Source of the DNA: an uncultured Bacteroidales bacterium
GTDB taxonomy: Bacteria > Bacteroidota > Bacteroidia > Bacteroidales > Paludibacteraceae
Direction: 5' to 3'
DNA: 64,000 nucleotides
NCBI GenBank assembly: GCA_902800525.1
Contig: CADCEV010000012.1
Coordinates: 54,824-118,823 of the forward strand
A model generated the notes under the pieces. The model saw only the letters and a program-made list of their open reading frames with translations, was not told the origin of the DNA and made no database searches. This document shows positions 32,565 to 41,185 of the stretch, one piece after another. Position numbers and translations under genes: made by a program. Position 1 is the first letter of the stretch. The number at the start of each line of letters is the position of its first letter.

Positions 32565-33755
32565 ATGAAGATATTAGTATTGAACTGCGGAAGTAGCAGT
32601 ATTAAGTATAAGCTCTTTGAGATGGAGAGCAAGGAAGTGATGGCACAAGGCGGGATCGAGAAAATCGGTTTGCCGGATTCGTTCCTGCAGGTTAAACTGC
32701 CGAACGGAGAGAAAGTGAAATTCGAGAAACCGATGCCGGAACATACCGTGGGTATCGAGTTGATTCTGGAGAAGCTTGTTGATCCGGAGATCGGTTGCAT
32801 CAAAGAGTTGAAAGAGATCAACGCTGTGGGTCACCGTGTAGTCCATGGCGGTGAGAAATTCAACAAGTCCGTTCTGATCACGCCGGAAGTAAAAGCGCAG
32901 ATCATCGAGTGTATTGATCTCGCTCCGCTGCACAACCCTGCTAACCTGAAGGGTATTGATGCGATAGAGAAGATTCTGCCGGGCGTTCCGCAGGTAGCTG
33001 TATTCGATACCGCTTTCCACCAGACGATGCCGGACTACGCGTACATGTACGCTATTCCTTATGAGTTGTATGAGAAATACGCGATCCGTCGTTACGGTTT
33101 CCACGGCACAAGCCACCGTTACGTGAGCGCGCGCGTATGCGAATATTTAGGTGTAGATCCGAAAGGCAAGAAGATCGTGACCGCACATATCGGCGGCGGC
33201 GGAAGCTGCACGGCTGTGATGGACGGTAAGAGCGTAGATACGAGTATGGGTCTGACGCCGGTAGAGGGACTCGTTATGGGTACTCGTGCGGGTGATCTGG
33301 ATCTCGGAGCGGCTACGTTCATTATGGACAAAGAGCACCTGAGCACGGCTGAGTTCAACAACTTGGTGAACAAGAAGTCCGGTTTGATGGGTGTGAGCGG
33401 TGTTTCGAGCGACTGCCGTGACATCGAGGCTGCTATCAATCAAGGCAACAAACGTGCTGATCTGGCGCGTAAGATGTTCATCTATCGTCTGAAGAAATAC
33501 ATCGGCGCTTATGCTGCTGCGATGAACGGAATTGACATTCTGGTGTTTACCGCAGGTATCGGCGAGAACGATCCTTATATCCGCGCAGAAGTGATGAAAG
33601 GTTTGTCGTTCCTGGGTATCGAGTTGGACGAAGAAGCCAACAAGGTACGCGGCGAAGAGCGCATCATTTCGAAACCGGGTAGCAAAGTGACAGTTGTTCT
33701 CATTCCGACGGATGAGGAGCTGATGATCGCAAGCGACACAGAGGCGCTCATCTAA
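32565..33755 (+). CDS. ackA: Acetate kinase
   Basis: A 396-aa ASKHA-fold kinase that makes ATP and acetate from acetyl phosphate. Motifs: KILVLNCGSSSIKYKLFEM at the start, AVFDTAFHQTMP near 144, YGFHGTSHRYVS near 173, VTAHIGGGGSCTAVMDGKS near 204 and DILVFTAGIGENDPYIRAEV near 322. The frame opens three codons earlier at a TTG, but the ATG at 32565 gives the conserved start. Its stop lies in the loop of a perfect 8-bp hairpin and two further hairpins follow. Confidence 0.96.
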   Translation: MKILVLNCGSSSIKYKLFEMESKEVMAQGGIEKIGLPDSFLQVKLPNGEKVKFEKPMPEHTVGIELILEKLVDPEIGCIKELKEINAVGHRVVHGGEKFNKSVLITPEVKAQIIECIDLAPLHNPANLKGIDAIEKILPGVPQVAVFDTAFHQTMPDYAYMYAIPYELYEKYAIRRYGFHGTSHRYVSARVCEYLGVDPKGKKIVTAHIGGGGSCTAVMDGKSVDTSMGLTPVEGLVMGTRAGDLDLGAATFIMDKEHLSTAEFNNLVNKKSGLMGVSGVSSDCRDIEAAINQGNKRADLARKMFIYRLKKYIGAYAAAMNGIDILVFTAGIGENDPYIRAEVMKGLSFLGIELDEEANKVRGEERIISKPGSKVTVVLIPTDEELMIASDTEALI

Positions 33756-33823
33756 TGAGCGCGTTAAGATGGTTTGCTTCGCAAACGTTAAAACGTTAAA
33801 ATGGTTTTCTCAGAAGAGAAAAC
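33744..33823 (+). repeat. Three consecutive perfect hairpins at the end of ackA
   Basis: GCGCTCAT-CTA-ATGAGCGC (33744-33762, the stop codon in the centre), GTTTGC-TTC-GCAAAC (33772-33786) and GTTTTCTC-AGAA-GAGAAAAC (33804-33823). The last two are each framed by GTTAAnATG and CGTTAAA. None has a U-run, so they are more likely mRNA-processing or stabilising hairpins, or palindrome-forming mutations, than terminators. Confidence 0.85.
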
Positions 33824-33858
33824 GTTAAACTGTTACCATAGAAAGACACAAACACAAT

Positions 33859-35502
33859 ATGATCAACAAACCGATTATTTACCAACTCTTCCCTCGTCTG
33901 TTTGGCAATTACAACGATACACGTAAGCGCTACGGGACGAAGGAAGAGAATGGTTGCGGACGTTTTGTGGATATCAACGAGCGCGCACTCCAGGCTCTTG
34001 TGGAGTTAGGTGCGACGCACGTTTGGTACACCGGAGTGATTCGTCACGCAACCGCAGAATATAACAATCCGGCTATCACGAAAGGCCTTGCCGGTTCGCC
34101 TTATGCGATCACCGATTACTATGACGTCGATCCTGATTTGGCCAAGAACAAAGCCAAACGAATGCAGGAATTCGAGGAATTAGTGAAACGGACGCATGAG
34201 GCGGGACTGGATGTACTGATTGATTTTGTGCCGAACCACGTGAGCCGCGAGTACCATAGCGTTTGCAAGCCGGCAGGCGTGGAGGATTTAGGCGAGGGCG
34301 ATCATCCGGAATGGGCTTTTTCGCCGCTGAACAACTTCTATTACATGCCGGGCGAGCGTTTTACGATGGACAAAGACTTGCAGGGCTATGAGGAGTTTCC
34401 GGCAAAAGTGACGGGAAACGATTGTTTTACAAGTCATCCGGGCGAGAACGATTGGTACGAGACCGTGAAGCTGAACTACGGCGTCTTTTATCAAGGCGGG
34501 GGAGAGAAACAGTTCTTCCCGATCCCGAACACATGGATCAAAATGCGTGATATACTGCTGTTTTGGGCAGACAAAGGCATAGACGGTGTGCGGGTAGATA
34601 TGGCGGAGATGGTTCCTGTGGAGTTCTTCCAATGGGCGATTGCCGATGTGAAGAAGAAACACAAGAAGTTCCTTTTCATCGGCGAATGTTATGATCCGAA
34701 CAGGTATGATGCTTATTTGGCGGCAGGCTTCGATTATCTGTACGACAAAGTGGGCATGTACGATTATCTGCGCGGCGTGACGAGCAAAGGCTGGCCGGCA
34801 GAGGGGATCACGCATCAATGGATGCAACACGGCGACGAGCGGCTGAAACATATGCTGTATTTCCTGGAAAACCACGACGAGCAGCGCATTGCGAGCGGTT
34901 TCTTCTGCGGAAGCGGTCTGTGTGCCGAGCCGGCGATGATCGTAGCCGCGACGCTGAATCAATGCCCGGTGATGATCTATTCGGGTCAGGAATTAGGCGA
35001 ACGCGGCATGGATATGGAAGGTTTCTCGGGCATAGACGGACGTACCACGATCTTTGATTATTGGGGTGTCAAGAGCCTGCAGGCTTGGGCTAACAAAGGT
35101 AAGTTCGACGGTGCAAAGCTGAACGATGCGCAGCGCGAGTTACGCAATTTCTACCAGCGGCTGTTGACCTTGGCGCGCGAGGACAAGGCTATTCAGAAGG
35201 GTCAGATGTACGACATCACTTATGCGCAAGGCGAGGGATTTAACAAACGGCAACACTATGCTTTTCTGAGGCATACCAAAGGCGAGACGTTGTTGGTGGT
35301 GGTCAATTTTCACGACCGGGAGCAGAAGATCAACATCCGTATTCCGAACGATGCGTTCGTGTATTTAGGTTTGGAAGGCAAGGCGAAAGCCACGGCAACG
35401 GACCTGCTGCGCGGCGAAAAGAGAGAGATCGCTTTTACACCCGACAGCACGACGGAGATTGTTTTGGAAGCATGGAAAGGAGTTATACTGAAAATCCGAT
35501 GA
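33859..35502 (+). CDS. Cytoplasmic alpha-amylase family protein (GH13)
   Basis: A 547-aa protein without signal peptide. GH13 motifs are in order: DVLIDFVPNHVS near 114, GVRVDMAEMVP near 248 (nucleophile Asp), FLFIGECYDPNRYD near 275 (acid/base Glu) and FLENHDEQRIASG near 336 (transition-state Asp). A C-terminal beta domain ends the protein (ETLLVVVNFHDREQKINIRI). It should hydrolyse alpha-1,4-glucans such as imported maltodextrins or stored glycogen in the cytoplasm. It lies downstream of pta-ackA and upstream of the prenyltransferase. Its last codons and TGA lie in a perfect 12-bp inverted repeat. Confidence 0.88.
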   Translation: MINKPIIYQLFPRLFGNYNDTRKRYGTKEENGCGRFVDINERALQALVELGATHVWYTGVIRHATAEYNNPAITKGLAGSPYAITDYYDVDPDLAKNKAKRMQEFEELVKRTHEAGLDVLIDFVPNHVSREYHSVCKPAGVEDLGEGDHPEWAFSPLNNFYYMPGERFTMDKDLQGYEEFPAKVTGNDCFTSHPGENDWYETVKLNYGVFYQGGGEKQFFPIPNTWIKMRDILLFWADKGIDGVRVDMAEMVPVEFFQWAIADVKKKHKKFLFIGECYDPNRYDAYLAAGFDYLYDKVGMYDYLRGVTSKGWPAEGITHQWMQHGDERLKHMLYFLENHDEQRIASGFFCGSGLCAEPAMIVAATLNQCPVMIYSGQELGERGMDMEGFSGIDGRTTIFDYWGVKSLQAWANKGKFDGAKLNDAQRELRNFYQRLLTLAREDKAIQKGQMYDITYAQGEGFNKRQHYAFLRHTKGETLLVVVNFHDREQKINIRIPNDAFVYLGLEGKAKATATDLLRGEKREIAFTPDSTTEIVLEAWKGVILKIR

Positions 35503-35516
35503 ACTCGGATTTTCAG
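35488..35516 (+). repeat. Perfect 12-bp hairpin over the amylase stop codon
   Basis: CTGAAAATCCGA (35488-35499) and TCGGATTTTCAG (35505-35516) pair perfectly around the loop TGAAC, which holds the TGA stop. An ATTAAAA array follows. Confidence 0.9.
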
Positions 35517-35545
35517 AAATTAAAAATTAAAAATTAAAAATTATT
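35517..35545 (+). repeat. Heptad array (ATTAAAA type) ending in a TTG start
   Basis: Three to four ATTAAAA units lead into ATTATTGG, whose TTG (35544) is the first in-frame start of the prenyltransferase. Confidence 0.85.
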
Positions 35546-36491
35546 GGAACAATTTAGAGACATAATGAGGTTAGTGAGGTGGGGCAATGTGCTCTTCCTC
35601 GGGGCGTTGATATGGGTGATGGAGAAATGGGTAGCTACGCCGGTATTGCGTGAAGCGGGATTCGGCGAACAACTCCCATGGTATGTGACGCTGTTGCTGA
35701 TGTGTGCAGCGATGCTGATCGGCGCCGGCGGTTACGTCATCAACGATTATTTCGACGTCAAGATAGACCGGATCAACCGGCCGGACGAGGTGGTAGTGAC
35801 ACGCAGCGTGAGCAAGCCCGCCGCGGTGCGGCTGAGTATCGCGCTGAGCGGAACAGGTATTGCGTGCGGCATTGCTGCAGCAGTGCTGTTACGGAGTTTG
35901 ACATTAGGCATTCTGTTTGTGCTCATCCCCGGGCTGTTGTGGTTCTATTCGTCGAGTTACAAACGGCTGTTCCTCATCGGAAACCTCATTATAGCGCTGT
36001 TAGCCGGTATGACACCGCTGATTGTAGCGATGGCGAATGTAGCGCAGTTGGAAGTGCTATATGCCGGCATTCTGCCTTACATGAGTCTGCCGCATGATTT
36101 GTATTGCTGGCTCGGCGGTTTCGGATTGTTCGCCTTTCTGCTGACATGGATCCGCGAGATCGTCAAAGACCTGCAGGACCAGATGGGTGACCGTGAGTTA
36201 GAATGTCACTCGATGCCGATTGTATGGGGTGAGATATGGACGAAAGTGTTTGTAACGGGGCTGATTGTACTGACCATCGCTATTATCGGACACCTTTGGT
36301 ACCACGTACTCCCCTTCCCTATCAGTTGGAGCAGCCTCAGCACACGGTACATCGTTTTCGGCATTGTTATTCCGCTGCTATGCGCACTTTGCTTACTATG
36401 GGCAGCGAAGATACCGAGCGACTACAAGAGTTGCCAGCAGATACTTAAACTGGCAATGGTATTCGGGACGCTGTATAGTTATGTGATATAA
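35544..36491 (+). CDS. UbiA-family prenyltransferase (geranylgeranylglycerol-phosphate synthase-like)
   Basis: A 315-aa polytopic membrane enzyme with about eight to nine helices. The two Asp-rich motifs that bind prenyl diphosphate via magnesium are present: INDYFDVKIDRINRPDE near 67 and REIVKDLQDQMGDRE near 202. Bacteroidetes members are usually annotated as geranylgeranylglycerol-phosphate geranylgeranyltransferase; menaquinone synthesis is a possible alternative, and the acceptor cannot be told from sequence. The start is TTG at 35544 (supplied by the repeat array) or the ATG at 35565 (MRLVRWGNV). It converges with maf across a bidirectional terminator. Confidence 0.82.
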   Translation: MEQFRDIMRLVRWGNVLFLGALIWVMEKWVATPVLREAGFGEQLPWYVTLLLMCAAMLIGAGGYVINDYFDVKIDRINRPDEVVVTRSVSKPAAVRLSIALSGTGIACGIAAAVLLRSLTLGILFVLIPGLLWFYSSSYKRLFLIGNLIIALLAGMTPLIVAMANVAQLEVLYAGILPYMSLPHDLYCWLGGFGLFAFLLTWIREIVKDLQDQMGDRELECHSMPIVWGEIWTKVFVTGLIVLTIAIIGHLWYHVLPFPISWSSLSTRYIVFGIVIPLLCALCLLWAAKIPSDYKSCQQILKLAMVFGTLYSYVI

Positions 36492-36520
36492 GTTGAGAGT
36501 TGAGAGTTGAGAGTTGAGAG
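36491..36520 (+). repeat. Heptad array (GTTGAGA type)
   Basis: Four exact GTTGAGA units directly after the prenyltransferase stop, followed by two TTTAGTAGAAAG-like units to about 36555. Confidence 0.88.
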
Positions 36521-36558
36521 AAGTCGTTTAGTAGAAAGATTTTTAGTAGAAAGTTATA

Positions 36559-36592
36559 AAAAAACGCGGATTAGAGAAGTCCGCGTTTTTTT
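36559..36592. terminator. Bidirectional terminator, overlapping the end of maf
   Basis: The stem AAAAAACGCGGA / TCCGCGTTTTTT has a 9-base loop that contains the maf stop codon (complement of 36571-36573). The last maf codons (KKRGLL) are encoded within the right arm. Confidence 0.85.
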
Positions 36593-37149
36593 AGTTCGGC
36601 ATAGACGAGATGGACAGGAAAGCCCATGACGTTGAAATAAGAGCCGTTGAGGGCAGTACAGCCGATGTAACCGATCCATTCCTGGATGCCATAGGCTCCT
36701 GCTTTATCGAAGGGTTTGTAATGATCGATGTAATAGTTGATTTCCGCGTCGGATAGTTCCTTGAAGGTCACGTCGGTGCGATCGACGAGATTGACACCTC
36801 CCGTCCCCCTCTCAGAGGGGGTGAGAAACGTAACGGCAGTGAAGACCTGGTGGGTTTTGCCGGAAAGGGAACGGAGCATGGCGAAGGCTTCTGCTTCGTT
36901 ATGCGGTTTGCCAAGCATTTGGTCATCACACCAGACGATGGTGTCAGCGGTGATGAGGAGTTGGTTTTCGGTGAGCTTAGGCGCGTACGCGTGCGCCTTC
37001 GCGCGCGAAATATAATAAGGAATGTCGCCAGCCTGAAGGTTAGCAGGGAAAGATTCATCTGCCTCGATGGAAATAGCAGTAAACGGCAGGTCCAAACCTG
37101 CCATCAGTTCGCGTCGCCGCGGAGATTGTGAACCAAGTATGATTTCCAT
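36571..37149 (-). CDS. maf: Maf/YhdE-family nucleoside triphosphate pyrophosphatase
   Basis: A 192-aa cytoplasmic enzyme that hydrolyses non-canonical or modified NTPs (dTTP/UTP or m7GTP subfamily). Motifs: IILGSQSPRRRELM at the start, LLITADTIVWCDDQMLGKPH near 65 (catalytic Asp) and DKAGAYGIQEWIGYI near 148. The stretch FLTPSERGTGGV near 108 is encoded by a C/G-rich palindrome of the family seen in the 8-10 kb genes. The gene directly follows parC, sharing one base with it, and its stop lies in a terminator loop. Confidence 0.92.
   Translation of the reverse strand: MEIILGSQSPRRRELMAGLDLPFTAISIEADESFPANLQAGDIPYYISRAKAHAYAPKLTENQLLITADTIVWCDDQMLGKPHNEAEAFAMLRSLSGKTHQVFTAVTFLTPSERGTGGVNLVDRTDVTFKELSDAEINYYIDHYKPFDKAGAYGIQEWIGYIGCTALNGSYFNVMGFPVHLVYAELKKRGLL
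36793..36830 (-). repeat. Small palindromic element in maf (copy 6)
   Basis: On the coding strand CCCCCTCT-GAGAGGGGG is followed by ACGGGAGG, paralleling copy 1 (CCCTTCCCTTGAGGGAAGGG, then ACGGGG). It is translated as LTPSERGTGG. Confidence 0.7.
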
Positions 37150-39842
37150 TAGAAAAGATCCAATTGGGTATCTTTGGGTTTCTCGAACGTCATAGGAACG
37201 CCTTCTATGTCTATCGACGTAGTTTGCGTAGAGCCTTTTTCCGGGATATCGGTATTTCGAGATACCGGAGTATCGACAGAGGGCGCGGAATCAGTTGTAT
37301 CGGAAGGTGCACTATTTTCCTCAACGGTTTCCTCCGTTTCTTCAGGAGAGACTTCGGGTTCGGGCTCGGGTTCGGGGGTGATGTCTTCCACGGACGCTAT
37401 TTCGAGCGTAGAGACACGTTTTCCTTTCGCGCGGGCGGACTTATCATCAATGAAATCGGACATAAGGATCTCCAATGCCGGTTTGTTCTCATCGGTGAAG
37501 TTTACGCGGAAAGTAGCCTCCTCCCGATCGGAAAGCACCGCGATGCGTGAGCTCTTATCGTCACCGAGGAAAGATTGTATTTTGGCATTCGCATCATCGA
37601 GTTTGAAGCGTTTGCCATAATAGAACTTGAGTTCGCCGTTCCACTGGATGAGCGACCAGATCTTCTCCGGCTCCCATTTCTCAATGCGGAGGATGTTGTC
37701 CTCAAAATGGGCAGTGAGGTCAAAGGAGGTGGAATAATAGGTACCATCATTATTGATGACGAGGATGCGGTCTTCATCCCAGAACTCGCCGAGGTAGATG
37801 CCGTGTTCGTCATAATTGACGCGCAGTACATCGGGATCGAACCACACTTTGCGTCCGCCGAGCGTGGAGTGACCTTTTTGCTTGAGGGTGATGGATTTGA
37901 CTTCAAACTTGGTGAGGACGTTTCCTCTTGCTGTACGCGATTTGACCGCCAGCTCGGAGAGATCTTTGCAGACCTCGAGTTTCTTGAGATGCAGTTGCGG
38001 TTTGAGTGCCACTTTGATGATCTCCGCTTCTCCGTTGGGGTTCGCTGTGAAATAAATGACTTTCGAGCCGGGCGTACCTTGGGTGAGGTCGTACTCTTTG
38101 TCTTTCGCAACGCCGGTGACGTTAAAGCGCTTCATGAAATAAACGCCTTTCTTTCCGTCACGGTACACAACGTTGTACACGGTGCGATTATCATTGCGTT
38201 GGAAGACAGCAATATGGAGGATGTCTGTGCCCACAAAGAGTTTGTCCGCCACTTTCACGACTTTATATTTACCGTCCTTGTGGAAAACGATGATGTCATC
38301 TATGTCGGAACAATCGAAGAGGTATTCGTCCTTTTTGAGACCTGTTCCGATGAAACCTTCTTCGCGGTTGATATAGAGTTTCTCGTTGTTTTCAACGACC
38401 GCTTGTACGTTGATCGCGCCGAAGTTGCGAACCTCTGTGCGTCGCGGGTATGCTTCGCCGTACTTGGATTTGAGCATCTCAAACCAAGCGATGGTGTATT
38501 CCGTAAGGTGGTTGAGGTTCTTGACACAGGCTTTGATCTTCTTGTCCAGTTCCTTCATCAGCTCGTCCGCTTTCTTGGCATCGAATTTGGTGATACGAAT
38601 CATCCGGATATCAAGCAGTTTCTCAATATCTTCGGTGCGTACTTCACGGATGAGTTGCGGTTTAAACGGCGTGAGTGCCTCGTCGATGAATGCAATCGCT
38701 TTCTCTTTGCTGGTGGCGTTCTCGTAACCTTCCTCCTTATAGATACGGTTTTCGATGAAGATTTTCTCGAGGGAGGTATAGAAATACTTCTCTTCGAGTT
38801 CGGATTTCTCGATTTCCAGTTCCCATTTGAGGAGGGCTTTGGTGTTGTCGCAGGACAGTTTGAGGAGGTTCGAAACGGTCGTGAAGATCGGTTTCTTATT
38901 CTCCACGACGCAGCAGTTAGGGCTGATGTTCACCTCGCAGTCTGTAAAGGCATAGAGAGCATCGATTGCCTTGTCGGACGAAGAGCCCGGCGCCAATTGA
39001 ACCACAATGCGCGCTGTGTCGGCAGTGAAATCATCGATCTTGCGGATCTTGATTTTACCTTTCTGGTTCGCTTTGAGGATCGTCTCAATGATCTTGGAAG
39101 TGGTAGTACCGAAAGGTATCTCGGTGATGACAAGGGTCTTGTTATCGTCCGCTTTTTGTATGCGCGCACGTATCTTGACCGAGCCGCCACGTTCGCCGTC
39201 GTTGTATTTGGTGACATCAATAACACCTCCCGTGGGAAAATCCGGGAAGAGTTGGAACTCTTCGTTCCGGAGGTACGCCAAGGAAGCATCGCAGAGTTCG
39301 TTGAAGTTATGCGGCAGTATTTTCGAGTTCAGACCGACCGCAATACCTTCTACGCCCTGTGCGAGCAGCAACGGGAACTTAACCGGCAGATGAATCGGCT
39401 CGTTCTTACGTCCGTCATAGGATTTCATCCACTCGGTGGTCTTGGGATTGAAGACCGTTTCGAGCGCGAACTTGGAGAGCCGTGCTTCGATATAACGGGG
39501 CGCAGCCGCTCCGTCGCCGGTAAGGATGTTACCCCAGTTACCCTGACAATCAATGAGGAGGTCTTTCTGGCCCAATTGAACCAGAGCATCCCCAATGGAG
39601 GCATCACCGTGCGGGTGATACTGCATGGTCTGACCGACGATGTTAGCCACTTTGTTGTACTTACCATCATCGACGGTCTTCATGGCATGCAGAATACGAC
39701 GCTGCACAGGCTTGAGGCCATCCTCAATCGCCGGCACAGCGCGCTCCAGAATCACATACGAGGCATAATCCAGGAACCAATCCTGGTACATGCCCGTCAA
39801 GTGATACTTCACCGCATCATTGAATCCCCCTTGGGTAGCCAT
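37149..39842 (-). CDS. parC: DNA topoisomerase IV subunit A
   Basis: An 897-aa type IIA topoisomerase subunit that cuts and rejoins DNA with ParE to separate replicated chromosomes. The N-terminal breakage-reunion domain has DGLKPVQRRILHAM near 42, YHPHGDASIGDALVQLGQ near 75 and the active-site Tyr in GAAAPRYIEARLSK near 116. The C-terminal half is a beta-pinwheel-like region, and the last 60 residues are a low-complexity acidic tail (EPEPEPEVSPEETEETVEEN). Gene context and the missing GyrA-box favour ParC over GyrA. A 55-aa membrane protein gene sits 3 bases upstream in the same transcript, and maf follows. Confidence 0.9.
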   Translation of the reverse strand: MATQGGFNDAVKYHLTGMYQDWFLDYASYVILERAVPAIEDGLKPVQRRILHAMKTVDDGKYNKVANIVGQTMQYHPHGDASIGDALVQLGQKDLLIDCQGNWGNILTGDGAAAPRYIEARLSKFALETVFNPKTTEWMKSYDGRKNEPIHLPVKFPLLLAQGVEGIAVGLNSKILPHNFNELCDASLAYLRNEEFQLFPDFPTGGVIDVTKYNDGERGGSVKIRARIQKADDNKTLVITEIPFGTTTSKIIETILKANQKGKIKIRKIDDFTADTARIVVQLAPGSSSDKAIDALYAFTDCEVNISPNCCVVENKKPIFTTVSNLLKLSCDNTKALLKWELEIEKSELEEKYFYTSLEKIFIENRIYKEEGYENATSKEKAIAFIDEALTPFKPQLIREVRTEDIEKLLDIRMIRITKFDAKKADELMKELDKKIKACVKNLNHLTEYTIAWFEMLKSKYGEAYPRRTEVRNFGAINVQAVVENNEKLYINREEGFIGTGLKKDEYLFDCSDIDDIIVFHKDGKYKVVKVADKLFVGTDILHIAVFQRNDNRTVYNVVYRDGKKGVYFMKRFNVTGVAKDKEYDLTQGTPGSKVIYFTANPNGEAEIIKVALKPQLHLKKLEVCKDLSELAVKSRTARGNVLTKFEVKSITLKQKGHSTLGGRKVWFDPDVLRVNYDEHGIYLGEFWDEDRILVINNDGTYYSTSFDLTAHFEDNILRIEKWEPEKIWSLIQWNGELKFYYGKRFKLDDANAKIQSFLGDDKSSRIAVLSDREEATFRVNFTDENKPALEILMSDFIDDKSARAKGKRVSTLEIASVEDITPEPEPEPEVSPEETEETVEENSAPSDTTDSAPSVDTPVSRNTDIPEKGSTQTTSIDIEGVPMTFEKPKDTQLDLF

Positions 39843-39845
39843 TTG

Positions 39846-40013
39846 TTATCCGAGACGTTTGTTGATAAAAATGTATGCCAGAATACCTGCTACCTCCAAT
39901 ACCATACCGGATACGAGCAGCCAGTTCTCAGGCTGTGCATATTTATAAATTACGAGGCAAATAACGCCTAAAATGAGGAGAACAACTCCTAAATACTTCA
40001 TAAAAGCTTCCAT
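39846..40013 (-). CDS. 55-residue hydrophobic membrane protein upstream of parC
   Basis: A short open frame with ATG at 40013 and TAA at 39848-39846. It encodes MEAFMKYLGVVLLILGVICL, followed by VIYKYAQPENWLLVSGM, then a second hydrophobic segment (LEVAGILAYIFINKRLG). Two transmembrane helices are joined by a short polar loop. The ATG is about 52 bases after a good promoter -7 box, and parC starts 3 bases after the stop, so it is the first gene of the parC transcript. An internal ATG (MKYLG) is an alternative start. Function unknown. Confidence 0.75.
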   Translation of the reverse strand: MEAFMKYLGVVLLILGVICLVIYKYAQPENWLLVSGMVLEVAGILAYIFINKRLG

Positions 40014-40064
40014 AAAATGTATATGATTTAACGGTTTTCGCTAATTGATTTTTCTAATCGGGTG

Positions 40065-40096
40065 CAAAGTTACAAAAAATTTCGGACGTGTGCAAG
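40065..40096 (-). promoter_or_regulatory. Promoter of the small membrane protein-parC operon
   Basis: Minus strand CTTG (CAAG at 40093-40096), 20-bp spacer, TAACTTTG (40072-40065). Confidence 0.7.
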
Positions 40097-40111
40097 TAAT
40101 TTTGCGTTTTT

Positions 40112-41185
40112 TTATCTCACAAAGCGATAAATTCCTCCCGGAAGTGCCCGAATGAGACCATTTATCTCCAATAAAAGGAGTTCCGAGGACACTTCGCCGT
40201 ACGGCAACTGAGTTTCCATGACGATGTGATTGATGTGTATTCCGTCCTCGGCTTCCTGTATTTTTTGGAGGATGGTCTGTTGCTTCTCAGTGAGGTCGTC
40301 GCGAAGGCCTATTATCTCCGTTTGGACGGGTCGGGAAGGCGTGTTCCGCGTTTTCCACTGCATGATGTCGATCAGGTCATCGGCGTTATTGATGAGATGC
40401 GCTTTGTCTTTGCGGATGAGTTCATTGCATCCGATAGAGGATATATCCGTGGGTCGTCCGGGAAAAGCGAACAATTCGCGGTTGTAATCACCTGCCATAC
40501 GGGCTGTGACCAGACTGCCGCCTCTGTCACGACTTTCCGCCACCACGACCGCATCCGCCAAACCGGCTATGATGCGGTTTCGTTGCAGGAAATACGGAGC
40601 TAAGGGTTCGACGCCGGAGGGGAACTCGGTGAGCAGACCGCCGTGTGTGAGGGATGCTACCGCTTCGGGTCGATGCTGATAGGGGTAGATGCGGTCAAGT
40701 CCGTGCGCCGGAATGATGATAGTGGGAATACCGCACTCTATAGCGGCCCTGTGCGCCGTTATATCTATGCCATAGGCACCTCCGCTGACGATGGTGACGT
40801 TCTCCAAACGCTCATGCAGGTCACGCACAAGCGCCGTGACCAGTTCTTTTCCCCGCTCCGTGGGCCGGCGTGTTCCAACGATGGAGACGATATAGCCGTC
40901 CGAGGGTTGCAGGTTTCCTTTGCCATAAAGCACCAAGGGTTTGTCAGGACACTGGTTCAAGCGATAAGGGTAGTCCGGGTCGGTGGTGGTCCATACGCGA
41001 ATGCCGTGCGCCTCAATCCACGCCAATTCCTGCTGTGCCCGTTCCAAAGCCGCCTCCTTGCCCGGCTCATGGACAGCATTCCACGCGGTTTCAGCCGAGC
41101 CGTAATGGTCCATCATCGCCAGTGAATACCGCAAACGATTGCGATACAGGAACGAAAGGGCTATGTCATAGAGGGGAGAGGTCAT
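40112..41185 (-). CDS. dprA: DNA-processing protein DprA/Smf
   Basis: A 357-aa protein that loads RecA onto single-stranded DNA during natural transformation. The N-terminal helical part is followed by the Rossmann-like DprA fold: YIVSIVGTRRPTERGKELV near 94, IVSGGAYGIDITAHRAAIE near 126, FLQRNRIIAGLADAVVVAES near 199 and GYNRELFAFPGRPTD-type end near 232. The C-terminal winged helix begins around 290 (LTEKQQTILQKIQEAEDGIH). It is the last gene of the upp-VanZ-dprA run, overlapping the VanZ-like gene by 4 bases. Confidence 0.92.
   Translation of the reverse strand: MTSPLYDIALSFLYRNRLRYSLAMMDHYGSAETAWNAVHEPGKEAALERAQQELAWIEAHGIRVWTTTDPDYPYRLNQCPDKPLVLYGKGNLQPSDGYIVSIVGTRRPTERGKELVTALVRDLHERLENVTIVSGGAYGIDITAHRAAIECGIPTIIIPAHGLDRIYPYQHRPEAVASLTHGGLLTEFPSGVEPLAPYFLQRNRIIAGLADAVVVAESRDRGGSLVTARMAGDYNRELFAFPGRPTDISSIGCNELIRKDKAHLINNADDLIDIMQWKTRNTPSRPVQTEIIGLRDDLTEKQQTILQKIQEAEDGIHINHIVMETQLPYGEVSSELLLLEINGLIRALPGGIYRFVR

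Noticed and set aside
37575-39971. A 798-codon open frame antisense to parC
   Set aside because: parC is unmistakable on the other strand; the antisense frame follows from its codon use and has no recognisable domains or promoter.
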